From NCBI GenBank assembly GCA_965662355.1, contig CBFIHP010000005.1, positions 186,001 through 250,000 on the forward strand: 64,000 bases of DNA, read 5' to 3'. The DNA comes from GCA-2683825 sp965662355 (GTDB lineage Bacteria; Planctomycetota; UBA1135; GCA-002686595). This document shows positions 8,664-17,196 of this stretch, piece by piece (within the stretch, counting starts at the first letter, position 1; every line of letters begins with the position of its first letter). A program made the position numbers and the translations under genes. Under the pieces are notes generated by a model that saw nothing but the letters and a program-made list of their open reading frames with translations, was not told the origin of the DNA and made no database searches.

Positions 8664-10066
8664 TCTTCACCGAGCTACGCTTCCTGGGCTTCTTCTTGAT
8701 CGTCTTCTCGGTCCACTGGGCCTTGCGTGCGCACCGCCTGCGCAAGCTCTTTCTGCTGGTCACGAGCTGGGCTTTCTACGGAGCCTGGGATTATCGCTTT
8801 CTGTCGCTGATCCTCTTCTCGACCGTGCTCGACTATGCGGTTGGAGCACGACTGCAGCGAACGGAGAAGCAGGGGGCTCGCAAGGCTCTTCTCGCAGTGA
8901 GTCTCGTCGGGAACCTGGGACTCCTGGGCCTCTTCAAGTACTACAACTTCTTCGTCGGCTCGGCGAGCGACCTTCTCGCATGGTTGGGGCTTCCCATATC
9001 GGACTACACGATCCAGATCGTGTTGCCCGTCGGGATCAGCTTCTACACCTTCCAGACGCTCAGCTACACGATCGATATCTACCGACGCTCGCTCAAACCC
9101 GTCTCGAGCTTCCTCGACTTCGCGCTGTTCGTGGGCTTCTTTCCCCAGCTGGTGGCTGGTCCCATCGTGCGGGCCGCGCACTTTCTGCCGCAGCTCGAGA
9201 AACCGAAACGCTTCGTCGATGTCGATGTGCGTGCCTGTTTGACGCTCTTTCTGATCGGCTTCATCAAGAAAGGGGTCGTCTCGGACAACATTGCACCGGT
9301 TCTCGATCCCGTGTTCGCTGACCCGGCGATCTACTCGACGGCGAGCAACTGGATCGCCGTCTTGCTGTACCACGTTCAGATCTACTGCGACTTCTCTGGC
9401 TATTCCGACATGGCCATCGCCACGGCCGGATTGCTGGGCTATCACCTGCCCAAGAATTTCGACTTCCCATTCTTCTCGCGCAATATCGGCGAGTTCTGGC
9501 AGCGCTGGCACATCTCGCTGTCCACGTGGTTCCGCGACTATCTGTACATTTCACTCGGAGGCAGCCGCGGATCGGGCTTGAAGGCAATGTGGATAGGCTC
9601 AGCAACCATGATGCTGGTCGGTTTGTGGCACGGTGCGGGTTGGAAGTATGTGGGATTCGGTCTCTTGATGAGCAGCGCCATTATCGTCTCTCGCTTGTGG
9701 GGGATGGCCGTGCCGGCCGGCTCGGCTCCACGTAGGCTCGTTCGCTATCTGGGACCTGCGATTCTGTGGTACTTCCTCTTCATCAACTGGATCTGTTTCC
9801 GGTCGGTGGGGTGGGAGCCCGCCATGGACATGTTCGGAATTTTCTTCTTCCTCCAGTCTGGTGGCGAGGGCGTTGTGAGCTCTGTCTGGCTGGTCGTGGT
9901 TCTGGGCTTTTTTCTGATGCATGCGGCCATGTACTGGAGACCCTATGAGCGCTGGGCCAGAGGGGCCTCGGATTGGGTCTATGCGGCTGGGTATGGCGCA
10001 CTATCCGCCTGCGCGCTGATGCTCCTCGCGACGGAGTATCAGCCGTTCATCTACTTTCAATTCTGA
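8660..10066 (+). CDS. MBOAT family membrane O-acyltransferase (AlgI-like)
   Basis: A 468-residue polytopic membrane protein with typical AlgI/PatA features: LRKLFLLVTSWAFYGAWDYRF near the N-terminus, PVGISFYTFQTLSYTIDIYR, FVGFFPQLVAGPI, QIYCDFSGYSDMAIATAGLLGY, NIGEFWQRWHISLSTWFRDYLYI and the catalytic-histidine segment VGLWHGAGWKYVGFG. It transfers an acyl group, usually acetyl, to an extracytoplasmic acceptor. It is translationally coupled to the SGNH-like gene by a 4-bp overlap. The pair is divergent from the NRPS operon, so the acceptor could be a cell-surface polymer or, less likely, the peptide product. Confidence 0.93.
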   Translation: MIFTELRFLGFFLIVFSVHWALRAHRLRKLFLLVTSWAFYGAWDYRFLSLILFSTVLDYAVGARLQRTEKQGARKALLAVSLVGNLGLLGLFKYYNFFVGSASDLLAWLGLPISDYTIQIVLPVGISFYTFQTLSYTIDIYRRSLKPVSSFLDFALFVGFFPQLVAGPIVRAAHFLPQLEKPKRFVDVDVRACLTLFLIGFIKKGVVSDNIAPVLDPVFADPAIYSTASNWIAVLLYHVQIYCDFSGYSDMAIATAGLLGYHLPKNFDFPFFSRNIGEFWQRWHISLSTWFRDYLYISLGGSRGSGLKAMWIGSATMMLVGLWHGAGWKYVGFGLLMSSAIIVSRLWGMAVPAGSAPRRLVRYLGPAILWYFLFINWICFRSVGWEPAMDMFGIFFFLQSGGEGVVSSVWLVVVLGFFLMHAAMYWRPYERWARGASDWVYAAGYGALSACALMLLATEYQPFIYFQF

Positions 10067-10078
10067 TCTCCGGTAGGG

Positions 10079-10096
10079 CCTGACTTCAGGGTCAGG
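10079..10096 (+). terminator. Short inverted repeat after the MBOAT gene, possible weak terminator
   Basis: CCTGAC and GTCAGG form a perfect 6-bp stem with a 6-nt loop, 12 bp after the MBOAT stop. No T tract follows, so an intrinsic terminator is only tentative. Confidence 0.3.
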
Positions 10097-10141
10097 TCTC
10101 CTAATAGCAGGAAAGACCCTTAGTCGGGGGTGTTGGATAGC

Positions 10142-10176
10142 CGACTTTTACCCCGGTCCATCCAGGCCCGGATATC

Positions 10177-10198
<22 letters not shown>
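10142..10198. repeat. Inverted repeat spanning the histidine-kinase start codon
   Basis: CGACTTTTA (10142-10150) and TAAAAGTCG (10190-10198) are perfect 9-bp inverted copies 39 bp apart. The right arm lies just inside the kinase coding region, so a hairpin would enclose the GTG start at 10177. It could be a translational control hairpin, an operator, or chance. Confidence 0.4.
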
Positions 10199-12714
<2,516 letters not shown>

Positions 12715-12725
12715 CGAGACGGGAA

Positions 12726-14624
12726 TCAGAGTCGGCGTCCTTGTGCCGCGAGGATCGGAACGAGGGCGGTACCGAGGCGGTCGAGGTCCTCTGCGTGGAG
12801 AGCCTGCTCCTTGTCGCATAGTGCTTCCTCCGGACGCGGGTGCGCCTCGACGATGAGCCCATCGGCGCCGGCTGCGGCAGCCGCCAGGGCCAAGGGCACG
12901 ACCAGGTTTCGTTGACCCGCCGCGTGCGAGGGGTCCACGATCACCGGCAGGTGCGTGCGCGTCTTCAGCACACACACTGCCCCGAGGTCGAGCGTGCTGC
13001 GCGTGGCCGTCTCGAAGGTGCGTATGCCGCGCTCGCAGAGAATGACCCTCTGGTTGCCACCGGCGGTGATGTACTCGGCAGCCAGCAGGAGTTCCTTGAC
13101 CGTTGCACTGAGCCCACGCTTCAAGAGCACGGGGCGATCGATTTTCCCGAGAGCGCGCAGCAGCGAGAAGTTCTGCATGTTGCGTGCTCCTACCTGGATC
13201 ATGTCGGCGGATTGGGCGACAAGGCCGACATCTTCGGTGCGTAGGACCTCCGTCACCGTAGGGAGCTCGTGCAGCTTGCCGGCTTCGTGCAACAGATCGA
13301 GGCCGTCGGCGCCCAGGCCCTGGAAGGAGTGGGGCGACGTGCGTGGCTTGAAGGCTCCGCCGCGCAGCATCGATGCGCCGCGGCTCTTCACCATTTCCGC
13401 AGCGTCCAGGATCTGCCGACGACTTTCGACGGCGCAGGGACCCACGATCATGACGAATCGCTCGCCCCCGAACTCGACACCTGCCACGCGAATGAGGTTG
13501 GGCTTCTTCGGCGTGTCCTTCGCCTCGGCGGGGACCTTGTGCTTTCCGTTCTTCTTCTTGGCGCCGTTCTTCGCAACGCCCTTTTTGATGACCGGCTTGA
13601 TCGCGACCGGTGCCGTCGCCAATAGCGCTACGCGTTCCAGGTGTCGGACCTCGCGTGTCCGCGAGGGATACGTTCCCAGGACTCGTAGCAGGTTGCACTG
13701 GCCGCGTACGTCCTCGAGGGCGAGTCGTAGGGGCTCTTCAGAGGCATTGCCCTCGACGTCGACGAAGAAACGGTACTGCCACGGAGCATCCGGTTGGGGA
13801 CGGCTCTCGATACGGCTGAGGTTGACCTCGTACTTGGCGAAAGCCGCCAGGCAGCGGGCCAGCGCACCGCGCTGGTGGTCCAGGGTCAGCAGAAGCGATG
13901 TCTTGCAGTCCATCCCCGGTGCGGGCTTCTCGTGTTCCCGGCTGAGGAGCAGGAAGCGCGTGATGTCGGGCTCGCGTGCGGTCGAGGTGTCCCACACCTC
14001 CAGGAAGCGCCCGGCGCTGCCTTTGGGAGCCGATTCCCAGATATCCTCGTCGACTATGGCGAGATCGCCTTCGATCAAGTAGCGCTCGATCTCACCCCGG
14101 CTGCCCGTGATGCTGTTTTCGACTGCGACCAGGGCATAGTCGGCCTGGCCCGTGCGTACCGCTTCGATCGCGGCCTCGAGCGTTGGGTAGCCGATGCGTT
14201 GGGCGCCCTCCGGGGAGCGCGTGTCGAAGAGCTTCGCGCAGGCCAGATCGCTCGGGGTTTCGGGCTTGCCGTGGTAAGCCACCCGTTGCGGACGATCCAA
14301 ACGTGTGCTGTCCCCGAGCAGTACCCGCTCCTGGCTGCGCCTCGAGTGCACCAGAATCTCGCGCAGAACCCGTGTGGCCAGGGAAGGCGAGATACCCGCC
14401 TTGCTGGCGCGTTTGGACCAGGCGGCCAGCAGAGCTCTCTCGCGGGCGGGATCGAGCAGCTGCCCCTTGGCGTTTTTCTTGAGTGCGCTCTCCTTGAGAG
14501 CCCCGACCGCGCGGGCAACCTCCATCCTGCGCCCGATCAGGCGACCCATCTGGGCGAGGATCTCCTCGTCGACTTGGTCGATTTCCTGGCGTGCGTTATC
14601 TAGGTCGGTGTGTGCTTTCGACAT
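12726..14624 (-). CDS. Trifunctional chorismate mutase - prephenate dehydratase - DAHP synthase
   Basis: 632 residues from ATG 14624, chosen because AGGAAT lies just upstream (14628-14633). Domains in order: AroQ-type chorismate mutase (about 8-100; ARQEIDQVDEEIL, GRRMEVARAVGALK); prephenate dehydratase (about 113-240) with VAVENSITGS and the catalytic TRF in DITRFLLLSRE; ACT domain (about 250-325) with GALARCLAAF and ESRP, the phenylalanine-binding signature; a Lys-rich linker (about 345-375); then DAHP synthase of the Ibeta type (VGPCAVES, GGAFKPRTSPHSFQG, LLKRGL, GNQRVILCERGIRTFE, VDPSHAAGQ). It would join the first shikimate step to the two last steps specific to phenylalanine. CM-PDT and CM-DAHPS fusions are common; all three together are unusual. 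A leader peptide and hairpin lie upstream. Confidence 0.95.
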   Translation of the reverse strand: MSKAHTDLDNARQEIDQVDEEILAQMGRLIGRRMEVARAVGALKESALKKNAKGQLLDPARERALLAAWSKRASKAGISPSLATRVLREILVHSRRSQERVLLGDSTRLDRPQRVAYHGKPETPSDLACAKLFDTRSPEGAQRIGYPTLEAAIEAVRTGQADYALVAVENSITGSRGEIERYLIEGDLAIVDEDIWESAPKGSAGRFLEVWDTSTAREPDITRFLLLSREHEKPAPGMDCKTSLLLTLDHQRGALARCLAAFAKYEVNLSRIESRPQPDAPWQYRFFVDVEGNASEEPLRLALEDVRGQCNLLRVLGTYPSRTREVRHLERVALLATAPVAIKPVIKKGVAKNGAKKKNGKHKVPAEAKDTPKKPNLIRVAGVEFGGERFVMIVGPCAVESRRQILDAAEMVKSRGASMLRGGAFKPRTSPHSFQGLGADGLDLLHEAGKLHELPTVTEVLRTEDVGLVAQSADMIQVGARNMQNFSLLRALGKIDRPVLLKRGLSATVKELLLAAEYITAGGNQRVILCERGIRTFETATRSTLDLGAVCVLKTRTHLPVIVDPSHAAGQRNLVVPLALAAAAAGADGLIVEAHPRPEEALCDKEQALHAEDLDRLGTALVPILAAQGRRL

Positions 14625-14668
14625 CGGATTCCTGAAGTGATGATTCGTTCGGCCCACACGAGGACGTA

Positions 14669-14720
14669 CCGCGAGATTCGGGGCCCGTCCGGGCGTGCGC
14701 GCCGAATGGGCTTTTCGCGG
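14669..14720 (-). promoter_or_regulatory. Long hairpin between leader peptide and aromatic fusion gene (candidate attenuator)
   Basis: Two collinear stems: CCGCGA (14669-14674) with TCGCGG (14715-14720), and ATTCGG (14676-14681) with CCGAAT (14702-14707). They close around a GC-rich inner hairpin, GCCC/GGGC at 14683-14694. No T tract follows on the minus strand, so if it attenuates it may be translational or Rho-linked rather than a classical intrinsic terminator. Confidence 0.55.
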
Positions 14721-14734
14721 GATAGGGCAGCTTG

Positions 14735-14830
14735 CTAGCCGATCTCGGGAAGAGCACCACAGGCGCTCTCGATAAATCGAAAGTCCGCCTCGAAGGGGTG
14801 CCCCCAGAAGTAGATCGGCGCAACGCTCAT
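14735..14830 (-). CDS. Candidate aromatic-rich leader peptide upstream of the CM-PDT-DAHPS gene
   Basis: A 31-codon ORF, ATG 14830 to TAG 14737-14735, about 110 bp before the trifunctional gene on the same strand. The peptide starts MSVAPI, continues YFWGHPF and then has FRF, so Tyr, Phe and Trp make up six or so of residues 7-20. A run of codons for the end products just ahead of a biosynthetic gene, followed by a strong hairpin, is the layout of pheA/trp leader attenuation. The Shine-Dalgarno is weak. It could be chance, since the region is otherwise non-coding. The rest of the gap up to 14932 is AT-richer, probably the promoter. Confidence 0.55.
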   Translation of the reverse strand: MSVAPIYFWGHPFEADFRFIESACGALPEIG

Positions 14831-14932
14831 AGATTCAACATTGAGCGAAGAATCGAGCCTTGCCAACCCCACAAACTCTAGAAAGCGCTCAACTATTCGA
14901 ATTTAAAAAGAGCGTGACCTGACGGAACTCAA

Positions 14933-15919
14933 CTAGTGAATTTTTAGTCGCCATTCCGGGTGATCACCCGTTTGTCCGAAGCGCACATCGTGAAGTGCCT
15001 CGGCGATTCGCAGGGTCACGGGTCCCATGGCCTTGCCCGCAAACAGGGGCTGTCCCCCATGGGACAGCTCGCGCACGCCCTGCACGCCCACGGCCGTGCC
15101 ACACGTGAGAACCTCCTGGATGTCACCCCAGCCCTCGTGCACGGAAATACACTCTTCGACCACCTCGATGCCCCGATCGTGGGCCAGAGCGATCACGGAG
15201 CGGCGCGTGATGCCGGGCAGGATCGTGTCGCTGAGCGGCGGCGTGATCAGACGGCCCCCGCGAACACAGAAGAGGTTCATCGTGCCGACCTCCTCCAGGT
15301 AGCGGTGCTCGCCGGAATCCAACCATACGACCTCGTCGAAGCCCTCCGCTTTGGCCCGCATCGTGGCCTGGAGCGCGCCCGCGTAGTTTCCGCCACATTT
15401 TGTCGAGCCGGTCCCCCCCGGCGCGGCACGGACCGATTCCGTCTCGGTTTTCAGCCGCAGCCCATCGGGGCGGTTGATGTAGGCCCCGACCGGAAGCAGC
15501 ATGCAGACGAGTAGATGGGTTGCCGAGGGTTCCGGAACCAGCGCGCCGAAATCGGAGAAGAGCAAGGGCCGGATGTACAGGCTGGCCGGGGGGGCGGGGA
15601 CGTGATCTAGATCGAGGGCGATGAGATCGCGCAGGCCTCCGAGCAACGTGTCGACCTCGACCGCCGGCATGCACAAACGCTGTGCGGAGATCGCGAGCCG
15701 GTCCAGGTGGTCCTTGGGCCGAAAGAGAGCCACGCTTCCATCGGGCTGTCGAAAGGCCTTCATGCCCTCGAACACGCTTTGGCCGTAGTGCAAACCCTTG
15801 GCCAACGGGTCGAGTGAGAGGGGACCGTAGGGACGCAATTCCGCCTCGAGCCAGTGGCCCTCCTCCCAGCGTTGCACGAGCATGTGGGGGGTGGTCTTCT
15901 TGCCGAAATCGTGGGTCAT
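14933..15919 (-). CDS. ilvE: Branched-chain amino acid aminotransferase
   Basis: 328 residues, fold-type IV PLP enzyme close to the mitochondrial/bacterial BCAT type. PLP lysine K174 lies in GGTGSTKCGGNYAGAL; HYGQSVFEGMKAFR, RPLLF, EVGTMNLF, LPGITRRSV and CGTAVGV are all as expected. It transfers the amino group between glutamate and the 2-keto acids of leucine, isoleucine and valine. It sits on the same strand as the aromatic fusion gene, about 300 bp apart with an AT-rich region and the leader between them, so the two are probably separate transcription units. It follows the DUF3810 gene by 27 bp and may be co-transcribed with it. Confidence 0.93.
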   Translation of the reverse strand: MTHDFGKKTTPHMLVQRWEEGHWLEAELRPYGPLSLDPLAKGLHYGQSVFEGMKAFRQPDGSVALFRPKDHLDRLAISAQRLCMPAVEVDTLLGGLRDLIALDLDHVPAPPASLYIRPLLFSDFGALVPEPSATHLLVCMLLPVGAYINRPDGLRLKTETESVRAAPGGTGSTKCGGNYAGALQATMRAKAEGFDEVVWLDSGEHRYLEEVGTMNLFCVRGGRLITPPLSDTILPGITRRSVIALAHDRGIEVVEECISVHEGWGDIQEVLTCGTAVGVQGVRELSHGGQPLFAGKAMGPVTLRIAEALHDVRFGQTGDHPEWRLKIH

Positions 15920-15946
15920 GGTTCAGGACGGGTTCGATGGTGGCGA

Positions 15947-17119
15947 CTACGTGCCGTCGCCCCTGCGCTCGTGGGCGATCAAGAGTCTAACCACATGCCC
16001 ATAGCTGGCCGTACCCGCTGTCTGGCGTTGGCTCTTCAAATACACGTCATTGGTCGCCTGTCCCACGCTGCGGATGACTGCGCGGGTCCGGGTTTTCGGC
16101 TTCCAGAACTCGAACACGGCGCGCCGGTCGCGATCGACGCCCGGCGCGAGGCCCTTGGTCAGTTCTCGTGCGCGCCCCGGGTTCTGCGTCATCAAGTCGC
16201 GCAGGGCATAGTTGAGCACGCCTACCGTGCCCGAGTAGCACAGATCCGGGAGCTCTGACATCGAGCTCGCGAGGTAGGCGACGAAATTCGCTTCGTCCTC
16301 GCGTGCGATTCCGCGCCGGTGCGCGGCTTCGTGACACGCGGCGAAGCCGAAGGAGAGATCGGGCAGGGCGCCGTTGACGTGGCTTTCGCCGCTAAAGGGC
16401 GAGAAGATCCCACTGATGCCCACGAGCGTCATCAGGGGCGAGACCAGGGATTGTTTCGTAATCGGACGAGGGCCTGCGAGAAAGGGGTAGTCGAGCGCAA
16501 GTTGCTCGAACAGCTCCGGCAGAGTGTCGAGCAAGGCCTGCCTGCCCTCTGCAAAACGAAAGACGCCCTCGGCATCTTCTTGTACGTGTTCGCGAAGTTC
16601 GTTCGCGGTGTCGATCAGCCGCGCGACGACCTTCTCGAGCTCGCCTGCCCGGGGTTCGCTGACGTCGAGCCCGGCATTCACGGCGAACGGAGGGCGGGAG
16701 TAGTTGAGTCCCCAGACGAGCATGAACCACAGGTACAGTGGCCCCGCAAAGCCGACGGCCAGTAGTCCAGCGCGCTGCAGTGATTCGCCGAAGGCGCGCT
16801 CTTTCCGTACGCACCTCTTGGTTCCGCGTGCAAGGAGGAAGACTGCGAAAAGCACGAGCGCGATCAGAAGGATCTCTGAAGCCGAGAAGGGCAACCACCC
16901 GAAGGAAAACCCGATCACGGTTTGCATCAGGGGTCCGACACCGCGCGAGAACCAGGCTTCTGTGAGTTGGGGGAAAGCGCTCGAGACGAGCTGCAGGATC
17001 CAACACAGTGGTAACAACGCCCCCAGCCAGAGGCAGCGGCGGCGGAAGCGGACGAACCCCGGCGTCTTCGGCAAAGGAGTCTGTTGCCCGGGGGGGTAAT
17101 GCGCGGGGGCGTTTTGCAC
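15947..17119 (-). CDS. DUF3810 family membrane metallopeptidase-like protein
   Basis: 390 residues from a GTG start. Three membrane segments in the N-terminal half (about 27-50, 75-97, 118-137), then a soluble domain with AACHEAAHRRGIAREDEANFVAYLA, i.e. HEAAH of the HExxH zinc-peptidase type plus a downstream Glu in EDEANF. This matches DUF3810, a family of predicted membrane zinc peptidases without a known substrate. It is divergent from the Sec-type sulfatase gene (77 bp between starts) and 27 bp upstream of ilvE. The function is unknown; the metal motif is seen directly, the activity is inferred. Confidence 0.8.
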   Translation of the reverse strand: MQNAPAHYPPGQQTPLPKTPGFVRFRRRCLWLGALLPLCWILQLVSSAFPQLTEAWFSRGVGPLMQTVIGFSFGWLPFSASEILLIALVLFAVFLLARGTKRCVRKERAFGESLQRAGLLAVGFAGPLYLWFMLVWGLNYSRPPFAVNAGLDVSEPRAGELEKVVARLIDTANELREHVQEDAEGVFRFAEGRQALLDTLPELFEQLALDYPFLAGPRPITKQSLVSPLMTLVGISGIFSPFSGESHVNGALPDLSFGFAACHEAAHRRGIAREDEANFVAYLASSMSELPDLCYSGTVGVLNYALRDLMTQNPGRARELTKGLAPGVDRDRRAVFEFWKPKTRTRAVIRSVGQATNDVYLKSQRQTAGTASYGHVVRLLIAHERRGDGT

Positions 17120-17196
17120 GTAGCAAGGTTAACGTTGGGTGGGGGGAGGGGCTCTCTCCGTTCGGATACTCCAACGCATCGGTTACGCTAGAGCGG

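Noticed and set aside
14596..14823. 75-codon minus-strand frame overlapping the aromatic gene start
   Set aside because: Arg/Ser-rich, no motif; the leader frame at 14735-14830 is the more meaningful reading of this stretch.
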